A stretch of 64,000 nucleotides of DNA from Jiella soli (lineage in GTDB: Bacteria; Pseudomonadota; Alphaproteobacteria; Rhizobiales; Rhizobiaceae): NCBI RefSeq assembly GCF_020615385.1, contig NZ_JAJAVB010000039.1:62001-126000 (forward strand), given 5' to 3'. The notes below the pieces were generated by a model, which saw only the letters and a list, made by a program, of their open reading frames with translations, ran no database searches and was not told where the DNA came from. Made by a program: the position numbers and the translations under genes. Shown in pieces: positions 53,210 through 62,739 of the stretch. Position 1 is the first letter of the stretch. Each line of letters opens with the position of its first letter.

Positions 53210-54259
53210 TTATTCCCTTTCGATGGCGTTCAGGACGGCTTCGGTGAAGGCCCCCGTCCTGTGCTCGCCCGGACGGATACCGATGCCGTTCGCCGTCGCG
53301 TGCTCCATGGCCCGCATGATCCGGCTCGCCGCGCCCGTTTCTCCGAGATGCTCCAGCATCATCGCCGCCGACCAGATCGCCGCGAGCGGATTGGCGATCC
53401 CCTGCCCGATGATGTCCGGCGCCGAACCGTGCACCGGCTCGAACATCGATGGCCCGGCCCGGGTCGGATCGATGTTGGCGGAGGCGGCAAAGCCGAGGCC
53501 GCCCTGGATCGCCGCGCCGAGATCGGTGAGGATGTCGCCGAAGAGGTTCGACGCCACGACCACGTCGAGCGTTTCCGGCGCCATCACCATGCGGGCGGCC
53601 ATGGCGTCGATATGGTAGGATGTCACCGCGACGTCCGGATACTCGGCCGCAAGCTCCCGGGTGATCTCGTCCCAGAAGACCATGGAATGCTTCTGGGCAT
53701 TCGACTTCGTCACCGAGGCGAGGCGTCCCGAGCGCTCGCGGGCCTTCTCGAAGGCGAAGCGCAGGATGCGCTCGACACCAGCCCTCGTGAAGATCGCGGT
53801 CTCCACCGCCACCTCGTTCGGAGCACCCGCATGGACCCGACCGCCGGCGCCGGAATACTCGCCCTCGGTGTTCTCGCGGATGCAGAGGATGTCGAAGCCG
53901 TCCTTCTTCAACGGCCCCTCGACGCCCGGCAGCAGCCGATGCGGGCGGACATTGGCGTATTGGACGAAGGCCTTGCGGATCGGCAGCAGCAGACCGTGCA
54001 GCGAGACCGAATCCGGCACGCTCGCCGGCCAGCCAACGGCACCGAGCAGGATGGCGTCGAAGCCCCGCAGCGTCTCGATTCCGTCGTCCGGCATCATCGT
54101 CCCGGTCTCAAGATAATGGTCGCAGGACCATGGGAAGCCGGTCCCCTCCAGCGCAAACCTCTCCTTCGCAGCGACGGCCTCGGCCACCTGCCAGGCGGCC
54201 GCGACGACGTCCGGCCCGATGCCGTCGCCGGGAATGAGCGCGATGCGATACGACTTCAT
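53210..54259 (-). CDS. tartrate/D-malate dehydrogenase-like beta-decarboxylating dehydrogenase
   Basis: A 349-residue isocitrate/isopropylmalate-dehydrogenase-family protein. It begins YRIALIPGDGIGPDVV and contains ICIRENTEGEYSGAGG-like residues (LCIRENTEGEYSG), SVTKSNAQKHSMVFW, and a metal-site region VVASNLFGDILTDLGAAI. It oxidatively decarboxylates a 2-hydroxydiacid such as tartrate, D-malate or an isopropylmalate analogue. Neighbouring aldehyde dehydrogenases point to catabolism, not leucine synthesis. Confidence 0.85.
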   Translation of the reverse strand: MKSYRIALIPGDGIGPDVVAAAWQVAEAVAAKERFALEGTGFPWSCDHYLETGTMMPDDGIETLRGFDAILLGAVGWPASVPDSVSLHGLLLPIRKAFVQYANVRPHRLLPGVEGPLKKDGFDILCIRENTEGEYSGAGGRVHAGAPNEVAVETAIFTRAGVERILRFAFEKARERSGRLASVTKSNAQKHSMVFWDEITRELAAEYPDVAVTSYHIDAMAARMVMAPETLDVVVASNLFGDILTDLGAAIQGGLGFAASANIDPTRAGPSMFEPVHGSAPDIIGQGIANPLAAIWSAAMMLEHLGETGAASRIMRAMEHATANGIGIRPGEHRTGAFTEAVLNAIERE

Positions 54260-54281
54260 GCCTGTCCTCTTGCTGCGCAGA

Positions 54282-55745
54282 TCAAAGGTCGATCAGGACG
54301 GACTTCGTCCGTCGGTTGGCGCGATAGGCCTCGCGGCCGAGATCCTTGCCGATGCCGGAGCCCTTGTAGCCGCCGGTCGGCAGGATGTGATCGGTGGACC
54401 GGCCGTAGCGGTTGATCCAGACGGTCCCCGCCTGCAGCCTGCGCGACGTCCGCATTGCCCGCGAAAAATCACGCGTATAGAGACCGGCGCAGAGCCCGTA
54501 GGTCGGATGATCGGCAAGCGCCAGCGCCTCCTCCTCCTCCGCGAAGGCCTGCAGCGTCAGGACCGGGCCGAAGATCTCCTCGGTGACGGCGGGCGACTGC
54601 GGCGTGACTGCCGTCAGGATCGTCGGCGCATAGAAGGAGCCGTCCCGGTCGAGCGGCCTGCCGCCCGTGACGATGTCCGCGCCGGCGTCGACGGCCGCCT
54701 CGACGATGCCGGTGATCCGGCCGAGCTGCCGCTGCGATATGATCGGCGAGAAGTTCGTGCCCTCGTCCCAGGTGGCTCCCGGCGCGATCGCCGCGAAACG
54801 CGCGAGAAGGCGATCGAGCAAGGCGTCCGCGATGCCGGCCGCCGCGATCACCCGCGAGCCCGCGACGCAGACCTGGCCGGCATTGGCGAGGATGCCCCTG
54901 GCGATGCAGTCGGCGGCGAGGTCGAGGTCGGCATCGGCAAAGACGATCTGCGGGCTCTTGCCGCCGAGTTCGAGCGTCATCGGCTTGATGCCGGTCCGTG
55001 CGACATTGGCCATGATCGCGGCGCCGGCCACGGTCGAGCCGGTGAAGGAGACCTTGGCGATCCCGGGATGGCCAGTAATGGCGTTGCCGGTGGTCGGCCC
55101 GTCGCCAAGGACGACGTTGACGAGGCCGGCGGGAATGCCGGCGCGCACCGAGAGTTCGGCCAGCATCAGCGCGGAAAAGGGCGTCATTTCCGACGGCTTC
55201 AGCAGGACGGCGTTTCCCGCTGCGAGCGCCGGACCGAGCTTCCAGCCGGCCATCGACACCGGAAAGTTCCAGGGCGTGATCGCTCCGACAACGCCGTAGG
55301 GCTCGCTGTCGATCATGCCGAGCCTGTCCGAGCCGGTGGGGACGAGGTCGCCGCCCTCCTTGTCGGCGAACTCGGCGAAGAAGCGGATCTGCTCGGCGGT
55401 CACGGCCACGTCCCCCGCGATCGACTGGGCGATCGGCCGGGTGGAGACGACGGATTCGAGCCGGCCGAGCATGGTCGCTTCCCGCTCGATCAGGTCGGCG
55501 AAGGCGTGCAGCGCCCTCACCCGCTCGCGCGGCCTCACCTCGCCCCAGCGGCTGGCCTTCAGCGCCGCATTCGCGGCCGCCACCGCCCGATCGACCACCG
55601 CGACATCGGCGACCGGACAGCCGGCCTGGGCCACGCCGTCGGAGGGACGCCGGACCGCAAGCTCCGGCTCGGCGGCAACGAGCCGGCCGCCGATGTGATG
55701 GCCGACGGGACAATCGATCGCGGCGGGATCGAAACTGAGGGACAT
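54282..55745 (-). CDS. NAD-dependent aldehyde dehydrogenase
   Basis: A 487-residue ALDH: GAITPWNFPVSMAGWKLGPAL, catalytic Glu in TLELGGKSPQIVF, catalytic Cys in NAGQVCVAGSRVI and EEIFGPVLTLQ. A GGAAGG site supports ATG 55745. Betaine-aldehyde or aminoaldehyde type is possible but not proven. First gene of the ALDH - tartrate-dehydrogenase-like - GabD operon. Confidence 0.87.
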   Translation of the reverse strand: MSLSFDPAAIDCPVGHHIGGRLVAAEPELAVRRPSDGVAQAGCPVADVAVVDRAVAAANAALKASRWGEVRPRERVRALHAFADLIEREATMLGRLESVVSTRPIAQSIAGDVAVTAEQIRFFAEFADKEGGDLVPTGSDRLGMIDSEPYGVVGAITPWNFPVSMAGWKLGPALAAGNAVLLKPSEMTPFSALMLAELSVRAGIPAGLVNVVLGDGPTTGNAITGHPGIAKVSFTGSTVAGAAIMANVARTGIKPMTLELGGKSPQIVFADADLDLAADCIARGILANAGQVCVAGSRVIAAAGIADALLDRLLARFAAIAPGATWDEGTNFSPIISQRQLGRITGIVEAAVDAGADIVTGGRPLDRDGSFYAPTILTAVTPQSPAVTEEIFGPVLTLQAFAEEEEALALADHPTYGLCAGLYTRDFSRAMRTSRRLQAGTVWINRYGRSTDHILPTGGYKGSGIGKDLGREAYRANRRTKSVLIDL

Positions 55746-55964
55746 GGCGCACCTTCCGGAGCAAGGCATCGGGACGATGCGGCGACGCTAACCCGGCGGG
55801 TGCGACAGGACATGGTGAAGACCGGCCGCCCTTGGCACATTCCTCCGCGCAGCCGCCCGCGTGGAGCGGATTATGACGGCACCGGTCCCCCGGCGGATGG
55901 CCGACGCTGCGGATCGATGACCGCGCTCTCTCGCCGCTTCGGCCTTCGCCCCTTACGGAAGGGC

Positions 55965-57029
55965 TCACACCATTCGGACGGGGTCGAGCTGGTTCTGGTA
56001 GGGGTGCAGATCGTCGAGCGGCGACATCGCGCCCGGCGCGGCGGGCACCGGGAGGTTCGAGCGGCGATCCTCGGTCGGCGATACGCCGAAGGCCGCCTTG
56101 TAGCGGCGCAGAAAATGCGAATAGGAGGCGAAGCCGCAGCGCGCGGCGATCGTCGACAGGTCGGCACGCGTCGCCTTGATCAGCTTGCGGGCGCGCGCCA
56201 GCCGCATCATCCGGTAGTGCTCGGCCGCCGTGCGGGAGAACGCCGCTCGGAACAGCCGGTCGAGATGACGCCGCGACATCGAGAGATCCGTGGCGACCAC
56301 CTCGATATCACAGCCGGCTTCGACCGCTTCGGCCATCTTCCGGCAGGCCTTGCGCACCGGCAGCGGCAGGTCGGAATGCGCCGAGGTGAAGACGTCGTCG
56401 AGAAAGGATTCGGCCTCGCGGCGATAGGGGTGGATGATCAGATTGGCGACGCGGCTCGCGCCGAGCGGACCGAGATGCTCCTTCACCAGATGCAGCATCA
56501 TGTCGACCGCTGCCGAACCGCCGGCGCAGGTCATCCGCCTTCGGTCGATGGCGCAGACGCGGCGCTCGAAGCGCACGGCCGGGAAGAGCTGGGCGAAATA
56601 GGGCAAATTGTTGAAGTGAGCCGTCGCGACATGGCCGTCGAGCAGCCCGGCCCGGGCGATGTGGTAGACGCCGCTCTCTATCGCGCCGATCGCCTTGCCG
56701 TGGCGGGCGAAGCGGCGCAAAAGCGCCTGCGTTTCCTCGCGCTCGTAGCTGTCGGCGCGGAAGCTCGCGCAGACGATCAGCGCGTCGAAATCCACGAGGT
56801 CGCGCAGATGGCACGAGGCCTCCAACGCGATCCCGCCGCTGGATCTGACCAGCGGCGCGGCGTCATGGACGAGCCGCGTCTGGAAGACCGGGTCCGAGCC
56901 GAGAGAATTCGCCACCCGCAAGGTCTCCAGCGCCCCGACCACACCCAGGAGCGAAAACTCCGGAAGAAGCAGGAAAGCGATCCTGTAGATGACATCTCTC
57001 CCTGGCAGACGAACCGTATCGGCTGGCAC
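55965..57029 (-). CDS. GlxA-family AraC-type regulator
   Basis: A 354-residue regulator with an N-terminal DJ-1/PfpI-like domain (IAFLLLPEFSLLGVVGALETL ... ) and a C-terminal AraC double HTH (MSRRHLDRLFRAAFSRTAAE, FASYSHFLRRYKAAFGVSP). This architecture is that of GbdR-type activators of betaine, carnitine and related quaternary-amine catabolism. The only in-frame start near the homology is GTG 57029, 36 bases after the StcD-like stop; a slightly different start is possible. It probably controls the flanking catabolic genes. Confidence 0.83.
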   Translation of the reverse strand: MPADTVRLPGRDVIYRIAFLLLPEFSLLGVVGALETLRVANSLGSDPVFQTRLVHDAAPLVRSSGGIALEASCHLRDLVDFDALIVCASFRADSYEREETQALLRRFARHGKAIGAIESGVYHIARAGLLDGHVATAHFNNLPYFAQLFPAVRFERRVCAIDRRRMTCAGGSAAVDMMLHLVKEHLGPLGASRVANLIIHPYRREAESFLDDVFTSAHSDLPLPVRKACRKMAEAVEAGCDIEVVATDLSMSRRHLDRLFRAAFSRTAAEHYRMMRLARARKLIKATRADLSTIAARCGFASYSHFLRRYKAAFGVSPTEDRRSNLPVPAAPGAMSPLDDLHPYQNQLDPVRMV

Positions 57030-57065
57030 CGGGCTGCGGGCCCCGGCCCGGCGCGGGCCGCATCG

Positions 57066-59102
57066 CTACAAGGCGATGCAGATCCGCATGGCGTCGAGCA
57101 TAGCAGCATGGATGTCGCGCGACGAGACGGCATCGCCGATGCGGTGGAGTTCGTAGCGCCCGTTTTTTGCCGCGGCGCCGGCATCGCCCTGCTTCCGGCC
57201 GGCGACGGCGGCATCGAGATCCGTCACACCGAAATTCCAGGCATTCTCGCGCAGTTCCTCATACAGCTCATCCATCGGCACCGTGCCGTGGTCCAGGACG
57301 AAGCGGTCGCAGTCCAGGCCGGTTCGCTCGCCGGTGAACTCGTTGACGAACTCGGCGCGGATGGCATTGCCGCTGCGCGAGAGCGAGGAAAGGGTCAGGT
57401 CGCGATGGATCGGCACGCCCGCCCGATAGAGCGAGCGCATCACGAAGGGCATGTCGAGATAGCTCGTGTCCTGGCCGATGGCGCCGTCCGGGGTGACGTA
57501 GACGAAGGAGGTTCCCTCACCTGCCAGCATCTCGGCAGACGACGTGCCGCTGATCGCGCCGAGGACATCGTAGAGAAGGATGGTCTGATCCTTCCGGCGC
57601 GGCGCCGCCAGCAGGTCCCAGACCGTCTCGGCAAGGTCCTGCGCGCCGGGAACCATCGCCTCCATCGTGTCGGGCAGGCCGCCGCAGGCGATGATCACGA
57701 CGTCCGGCTCTTCCTGTTCGACATCCTCCCTCTCGGCCAGCAGGTTGTAGCGGATCTCGACGCCCAGGCGGTCCAGTTCGGAAAGGCGCCAGTCGACGAT
57801 GCCGATCATGTCGCGGCGCGCTGGCACGCTCGCCGCAAGGCGGACCTGGCCGCCGGCCTCCGCTGCCGCCTCGAAGACGGTGACGCGATGGCCGCGCTCG
57901 GCGGCGACGCGCGCCGCCTCCAGGCCCGCCGGCCCCGCGCCGACGACGACGACGCGGCGGCTCTCCGCGGCCGGCGGAATCGCGTGCGGCAGCACCGCCT
58001 CGCGCCCGACGGAGACATTGTGGATGCAGCGTCGCTTCCATGAGCAATAGGTGGCGCCGACGCAAGGGCGGATGCGGCCCTCCTCCCCGGCCTCGATCTT
58101 CTTGACGATATGCGGGTCGGCAATGTGCGCCCGCGTCATGCCGACCATGTCGACGATGCCTTCTGCGAGGGCGTAGCGCGCCGTGGCGAGATCGTTGATG
58201 CGGGCGGCATGGAAGATCGGCTTCGACAGCTTCGCCCGGTCGTTGAACGCCGCGACATGGGAAAGTTGCGGCGCGAGGCCGACATACATGCCCGGCATGT
58301 ATTCGGCGCGCCCGACATCCGTGTCGAGCCGGCCATAGGTCAGGTTGAAGAAATCGACGAGGCCGGACGCATCGTGCAGCCGCGCGATCGCGGCATAGTC
58401 CTCGTCGGCGAGGCCGCTGGCGCCGCCGTCGCCGACCGCCATGCGCAGGCCGACCGGATAGTCCGGCCCCACCTGCCGGCGCACCGCTTCGAGAACCATC
58501 ATGCCGAAGCGGCAACGGTTCTCGAGCGTGCCGCCGAACTCGTCCTCGCGCGTGTTGATCGCCGGCGACCAGAACTGGCCGATCAGATGGCCGGGCACAT
58601 GCAGTTCGATCCCGTCGAGCCCGCCCTCGCGGCAGCGACGCGCCGCCGCCCCGAAATCCGCGACGATGCGATCGATGTCGTGGCGGTCGGCCGCCTTGGC
58701 GAAGCCCCGATGCGCCGGCTCGCGGTAGCGCGAGGGCGCGATCGTCGGCAGCCAGCGGTCGGCGCGCCAATGGCTGCGCGCGCCGAGATGGGTGAGTTGG
58801 CACATCAGCGCCGCGCCATGCTCATGGATGCGGGCCGCGAACTGCCGGAAGATCGGCACGATCGCATCGTCGGTGACGTCGATCTGGCCGAACACCGAAC
58901 CGGAATCGGCCGAAACGTTCGACGACCCGCCGAACATGGTCAGCGCGATGCCGCCCTTCGCCTTTTCCTCGTGGTAGAGCTGGTAGCGCTCCTTGGGATA
59001 GCCGTCGTCGACATAGCCGATGGCGTGGCTGGTGCTCATCACGCGGTTGCGCAGGGCAAGCCCGTTGATGACCAGGGGCCGGAAGAGCGGATCGTTCGCC
59101 AT
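57066..59102 (-). CDS. StcD/DgcA-like FMN/FAD/Fe-S demethylase (2,4-dienoyl-CoA reductase family)
   Basis: A 678-residue old-yellow-enzyme fusion. An N-terminal FMN barrel (PLVINGLALRNRVMSTSHAIGY ... ) is followed by a Cys cluster region RPCVGATYCSWKRRCIHN near residue 350 and a C-terminal FAD/NAD-binding domain (VVVVGAGPAGLEAARVAAERG). StcD and DgcA in this family demethylate N-methylproline or dimethylglycine. The Cys region is shorter than I expect for the family. It is adjacent to RidA, FAD amine dehydrogenases and a GlxA-type regulator, consistent with N-methyl amino-acid catabolism. Confidence 0.82.
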   Translation of the reverse strand: MANDPLFRPLVINGLALRNRVMSTSHAIGYVDDGYPKERYQLYHEEKAKGGIALTMFGGSSNVSADSGSVFGQIDVTDDAIVPIFRQFAARIHEHGAALMCQLTHLGARSHWRADRWLPTIAPSRYREPAHRGFAKAADRHDIDRIVADFGAAARRCREGGLDGIELHVPGHLIGQFWSPAINTREDEFGGTLENRCRFGMMVLEAVRRQVGPDYPVGLRMAVGDGGASGLADEDYAAIARLHDASGLVDFFNLTYGRLDTDVGRAEYMPGMYVGLAPQLSHVAAFNDRAKLSKPIFHAARINDLATARYALAEGIVDMVGMTRAHIADPHIVKKIEAGEEGRIRPCVGATYCSWKRRCIHNVSVGREAVLPHAIPPAAESRRVVVVGAGPAGLEAARVAAERGHRVTVFEAAAEAGGQVRLAASVPARRDMIGIVDWRLSELDRLGVEIRYNLLAEREDVEQEEPDVVIIACGGLPDTMEAMVPGAQDLAETVWDLLAAPRRKDQTILLYDVLGAISGTSSAEMLAGEGTSFVYVTPDGAIGQDTSYLDMPFVMRSLYRAGVPIHRDLTLSSLSRSGNAIRAEFVNEFTGERTGLDCDRFVLDHGTVPMDELYEELRENAWNFGVTDLDAAVAGRKQGDAGAAAKNGRYELHRIGDAVSSRDIHAAMLDAMRICIAL

Positions 59103-59506
59103 GGTGAACAGCCTCGATGATCGGAGGATCCTGGCGGAGAGGTCGGCGCGGCGGTCTCGTCTCGACCAGTTCGTCCACGATCATGCTGCGGCGTTCGCCG
59201 CGGCACATAGGCCCTGGTTGGACATCGCGACTTCCCTTTCTGGACCAAGAGGCGAGGGATTTCGCGCAGGGACTGCCAGAACTCATTGCCGAAGCGGGTT
59301 CGGTACAGGTTGGTTTCATCGTCCCGGACGGTGTCGGCGCCACGGCCCCAGGAGAACCGGCCGCCCCCCGCTGCATGGCGGGTCGCGCGGGAAATATTGT
59401 TCGCAGGCGCAGCGCCCTGCTCGCCCGAACTTCGTCGACCACCGATCTCGCAGATCGGCGCCGGGACCCGGCGCCGATCCAGACATCGCAGCTTGCGGCG
59501 CTGCCC
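59103..59506. other. 404-bp intergenic region
   Basis: Lies between the RidA stop and the start of the StcD-like gene. No gene I can support. It holds a strong 13-bp-arm hairpin (59453-59479) just after ridA and an AT-rich patch (AAATATT at 59392-59398) that may be a promoter for the downstream gene. Confidence 0.5.
59453..59479 (-). terminator. strong hairpin downstream of ridA
   Basis: Perfect 13-base arms GATCGGCGCCGGG / CCCGGCGCCGATC separated by one base (59466) give a very stable stem with a small loop. It begins 28 bases after the ridA stop. No T-tract follows on the minus strand, so it may be a Rho-aided or partial terminator, or an mRNA-stabilising element. Confidence 0.6.
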
Positions 59507-59851
59507 CTATTTGGCGGCGGAGACGACGACCTCGATCAGAACGTCCTTGCCGAGCTCGGCCACGCCGATCGTCGCGCGGGTCGGCAGGTGCTCGGCCGGG
59601 ATCCATTCGAGCCAGGCCTCGTTCATGCCGTCCTTCTGCGAGAAGTCGGAGATGTAGATCATCGCCGTCAGGAGCTTCTCCTTCGACGAGCCGACCTTGG
59701 CGAGGAGATCGTCGATCTTGGCGCAGATCTCGGCGGTCTGGCCCTTCATGTCCTTCGACTTGTCGTCGGCGACGAGGCCGCCGAAATAGAGGACGCCGTT
59801 GTGCTCGACGACGCGGTGGTTGATCTTGGTCTGGATGTGGCGGGTAATCAC
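59507..59851 (-). CDS. RidA-family imine/enamine deaminase
   Basis: A 114-residue RidA protein with the key Arg in LPTRATIGVAEL and the closing DVLIEVVVSA. The ATG overlaps the upstream FAD-enzyme stop by 4 bases. As with the copy at 22720, it directly accompanies an amine-oxidising flavoprotein and probably hydrolyses its imine product. Confidence 0.87.
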   Translation of the reverse strand: MITRHIQTKINHRVVEHNGVLYFGGLVADDKSKDMKGQTAEICAKIDDLLAKVGSSKEKLLTAMIYISDFSQKDGMNEAWLEWIPAEHLPTRATIGVAELGKDVLIEVVVSAAK

Positions 59852-61014
59852 GCGGAATGTCCTTGAGCATGCGTGAGGGATGATCCGGAGGCGTCGGCCC
59901 CCGGGGCGAAACGGGTGATGGAGAAGGGCGCGATCGGCGCGTTCGTCCGGCCGGTGGCGATCAGCTCGCCCATGATCTCGCCGACGCCGGGACCGAGCTG
60001 GAAGCCGTGGGAGGAAAAGCCGAAGGCGTGATAGGCACCCTCTTCGGTCGCGGACGGAGAGATCACCGGAATGCCGTCGGGCATGCGCCCTTCGATGCCG
60101 GCCCAGGAACGGACGATCGTCGCCCCCTTCATGATCGGGAAGACCGCGATGGCTGTCGCGGCGGTCTGGCGCAGTTCGGAGAAGATCAGCTCCGAGGCGT
60201 TGGTCTCGGGGTTCGGCCGTCCCCGACGCCCGCCGCCGATGACGACGGTGCCGTTCTGCATCTGCTTGAAGGAGAGCGGCCGGGTCTCATTGCCGACGAC
60301 GGCGGTGCAGAAGCGCGGCATTCGCGATGTCACCAGCATCATCGGCGCGGTCGCCGCAACGGGTGCGTATTCGCCGAGCTGCCGGGCGATCTCGCCGGCC
60401 CAAGCGCCGCTGCAGTTCAGAAGCTTGCGCGAGGTGAAGACGCCGCGATCGGTGGAGACGCGAAAATCGGCGCCGACGCGCTCCACCTTCCGCGCCCGGC
60501 AGTTCTCCTCGAACCGGACACCCAGCGAGCGGGCCTTGCGCTGGAAGGCGAAGGTCGTCTGGTAGGGCAGCGCGAAGCCGTCGTCGAGGCTGGCGAGCCC
60601 GCCGACGCAATGCTCGGCGACCGCAGGCAGGTGCTCGCGCAGCTCGGAGCGTTCGAGGACGATCTCGTGTTCGAAGCCCATGGCGCGAAGATGCGCGGCC
60701 CGGGCCTTCAGCGCCTCGAAATCGGCCTCGGTCTCCGCGACCTTGATCTGGGGCGCGCGCTGGAAGCCGCAATCGTCGTCGACGAGTTCCTCGATCCGGT
60801 GCCAGATCTCCATCGACCTCTGGGAGATCGGCACTTCGGGATAGTCGCGGCCGAGCCGGCGCACGCCGCCAGCGTTCACGCCGGAGGCATGGCGGGCGAC
60901 CGTGTCCTTTTCCAGAACCACCACCTCAAGGCCCCGCAGGGCGGCGTGGAGCGCCGCCGAGCAGCCGTGAATGCCGCCGCCAATGACGACGAGGTCGACC
61001 GTGCGATTTGCCAT
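59848..61014 (-). CDS. FAD-dependent amine/amino-acid oxidoreductase, DadA/SoxB-like
   Basis: A 388-residue DAO-family protein: FAD motif LVVIGGGIHGCSAALHAALRG, then HASGVNAGGVRRLGRDYPE, and a C-terminal FSSHGFQLGPGVGEIMGEL. It resembles sarcosine-oxidase beta subunits and HcnC-type proteins. It lies 49 bases after the HcnB-like gene and overlaps ridA. A second DAO-family gene in the same cluster (62723-63832) suggests two consecutive oxidations. Confidence 0.84.
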   Translation of the reverse strand: MANRTVDLVVIGGGIHGCSAALHAALRGLEVVVLEKDTVARHASGVNAGGVRRLGRDYPEVPISQRSMEIWHRIEELVDDDCGFQRAPQIKVAETEADFEALKARAAHLRAMGFEHEIVLERSELREHLPAVAEHCVGGLASLDDGFALPYQTTFAFQRKARSLGVRFEENCRARKVERVGADFRVSTDRGVFTSRKLLNCSGAWAGEIARQLGEYAPVAATAPMMLVTSRMPRFCTAVVGNETRPLSFKQMQNGTVVIGGGRRGRPNPETNASELIFSELRQTAATAIAVFPIMKGATIVRSWAGIEGRMPDGIPVISPSATEEGAYHAFGFSSHGFQLGPGVGEIMGELIATGRTNAPIAPFSITRFAPGADASGSSLTHAQGHSA

Positions 61015-61063
61015 GGATGAGGCCCTTCTGGCTTCGGCTTCCGTCCGGCCGCTCCGTGACCGG

Positions 61064-62452
61064 TTATTCGGCCGCTTCCCGCGGCGGCTCGCCGGCCTCG
61101 AAGGCAGCGAGTTCCGACAGGAGCAGCGGCTTCAGCGGCGGGCGGATGCGGTAATAGTCGACACTCGAGGGTTCCTCGCCCTTCGCCGCCGCGATGATCT
61201 CGCTGACGGCGAGACCGCACATGCGGCCCTGGCAGGGGCCCATGCCGGCCCGCAGGAAGGATTTCACCTGGTTCGGCCCCGGCGCACCGAGCGCCACCGC
61301 CTCGCGGATCTGGCCGGCGGTGATCTCCTCGCAGCGACAGACCAGCGTGCCGTCGGCCGGCGACAGGATGTCCTCGGAGGGCGCGTACAGCGCTTCGAGC
61401 AGCGGGCGCACCGCAGAATCACGGCGAAGCTCCGCCTGAAGCGTCTCCCGCCCTTTCGCGACGGACTTGCCGGCCTTCTCGGCGATCCGCATGGCGACGA
61501 GGCGGCCGCGCATCGCCGCCGACTTGGCTCCGCCGATCCCGGCACCGTCGCCGGCGACGAAGACGCCTGGAACGCTCGTCTCGAAATGCGCGTCGAGGAC
61601 CGGCAGGAAGGCCCGCTGGCTGCGGTCGAAGCGATGCCGGCAATTGATCAGCCGGGTGATCTGCTGGTTCGGCACCACGCCCTGATGGAGCGCGACATGG
61701 GCGGTTTCGATGCGCTGCCGCATGCCCCCGCTGGTGAAGGCGACGGTGCGCGCTGCCGTCTCGCCCTCGATCACGATCTCTTCCGCGGCGCGATGGACCG
61801 GCACGCCGGCCCGCTTGACCGCCCGCATCATCGCAAAGCCCTTGGCGAGGTAGCGCCAGCCGGGCAGAGCCTTCGCAAGATGCTTCGCGGCCGCGCGGTA
61901 GCGGGCCTTCGGAACGGTCTCGACGATGGCCTTGGGAGGAGCGCCTGCGGCGATGAGCTGCGTCGCAGCCAGCCATAGCAGCGGGCCGGAGCCGACGAGG
62001 ACGAGGTCCTCCATGACGACGCCGGAGGTCTTCAGGAGAATCTGCGCCGCCCCGACCGTCGTCACGCCCGGCAGTGTCCAGCCCGGCATCGGCGTCGGCC
62101 GCTCGATCGCGCCGGTCGCGACGACGATGTGCCCCGCCTCGACGCTGCGCGACCCTCCGTCCATCGAAAAGTCGATCTGCTTCTCGCTGTCGATGTTCCA
62201 GACGACGGCGCCTGGCAGGTACTCGGCCTTGGACGCGCGCAGCTCGGCCGCGAGATCGGCGCCCGTCTCGTAGTCCGACCCGAGAATGCCGCGGCGCCTT
62301 GCGTCGGCAGCCTCGATGTCGCGATAGATCTGGCCGCCGGGGCGGCACTGCTCGTCGAGGACGAGGGTCGACAGCCCGGCCCGGCTCGCTTCGGCCGCAC
62401 AGGCCATGCCCGCCGGGCCGGCGCCGATGACGACGACGTCGTAGCGTCTCAT
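61064..62452 (-). CDS. HcnB-like FAD/NAD-binding dehydrogenase subunit
   Basis: A 462-residue flavoprotein: VVVIGAGPAGMACAAEASRAG, then GGQIYRDIE, and a C-terminal BFD-like Fe-S segment LVCRCEEITAG with GMGPCQGRMCG. The ATG overlaps the 2Fe-2S gene stop as ATGA. Large electron-transfer subunit of a heterotrimer with the small 2Fe-2S and DadA-like subunits encoded directly upstream, similar to D-hydroxyproline dehydrogenase or opine oxidase sets. Confidence 0.86.
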   Translation of the reverse strand: MRRYDVVVIGAGPAGMACAAEASRAGLSTLVLDEQCRPGGQIYRDIEAADARRRGILGSDYETGADLAAELRASKAEYLPGAVVWNIDSEKQIDFSMDGGSRSVEAGHIVVATGAIERPTPMPGWTLPGVTTVGAAQILLKTSGVVMEDLVLVGSGPLLWLAATQLIAAGAPPKAIVETVPKARYRAAAKHLAKALPGWRYLAKGFAMMRAVKRAGVPVHRAAEEIVIEGETAARTVAFTSGGMRQRIETAHVALHQGVVPNQQITRLINCRHRFDRSQRAFLPVLDAHFETSVPGVFVAGDGAGIGGAKSAAMRGRLVAMRIAEKAGKSVAKGRETLQAELRRDSAVRPLLEALYAPSEDILSPADGTLVCRCEEITAGQIREAVALGAPGPNQVKSFLRAGMGPCQGRMCGLAVSEIIAAAKGEEPSSVDYYRIRPPLKPLLLSELAAFEAGEPPREAAE

Positions 62453-62739
62453 GCCACCACCTCGTCCGCCGTCTGGCGCGTCACCGTGATGCCGGGCGCG
62501 GCCTCGATCATGCAGGCCTGGCGGTTCGGCACGCCGTCGATCTCGACCAGGCATTCGAAGCATACGCCCATCATGCAGAAAGGCCCGCGCGGCGCGCCGG
62601 ACACCACGGACTGCCGAGTCGCCGTCTCGCCGGCCGCGATCAGCGCCGCGGCGATCGTGTCGCCGGCCCGAGCCGCGATCTCCCGGCCTTCGAAGGTGAA
62701 GCGGATCGTCTCGCCGCTCCCGTCAATTCGCTGGGGCAT
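62449..62739 (-). CDS. HcnA-like [2Fe-2S] subunit
   Basis: A 96-residue 2Fe-2S protein with FCMMGVCFECLVEIDG and a following Cys in NRQACM (C-x4-C-x2-C-x11-C). It overlaps its catalytic partner gene by 17 bases and the HcnB-like gene by 4, so all three are made together. Confidence 0.86.
   Translation of the reverse strand: MPQRIDGSGETIRFTFEGREIAARAGDTIAAALIAAGETATRQSVVSGAPRGPFCMMGVCFECLVEIDGVPNRQACMIEAAPGITVTRQTADEVVA

Noticed and set aside
54219-58043. Open frame of 1274 codons on the plus strand
   Set aside because: Antisense to an aldehyde dehydrogenase, AraC regulator and StcD-like gene, all well supported; the translated product is low-complexity Arg/Gly/Asp.
59117-59866. Plus-strand frame through the 404-bp gap
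   Set aside because: A short patch reads protein-like, but it runs on antisense to ridA, has no ribosome site and no family likeness.
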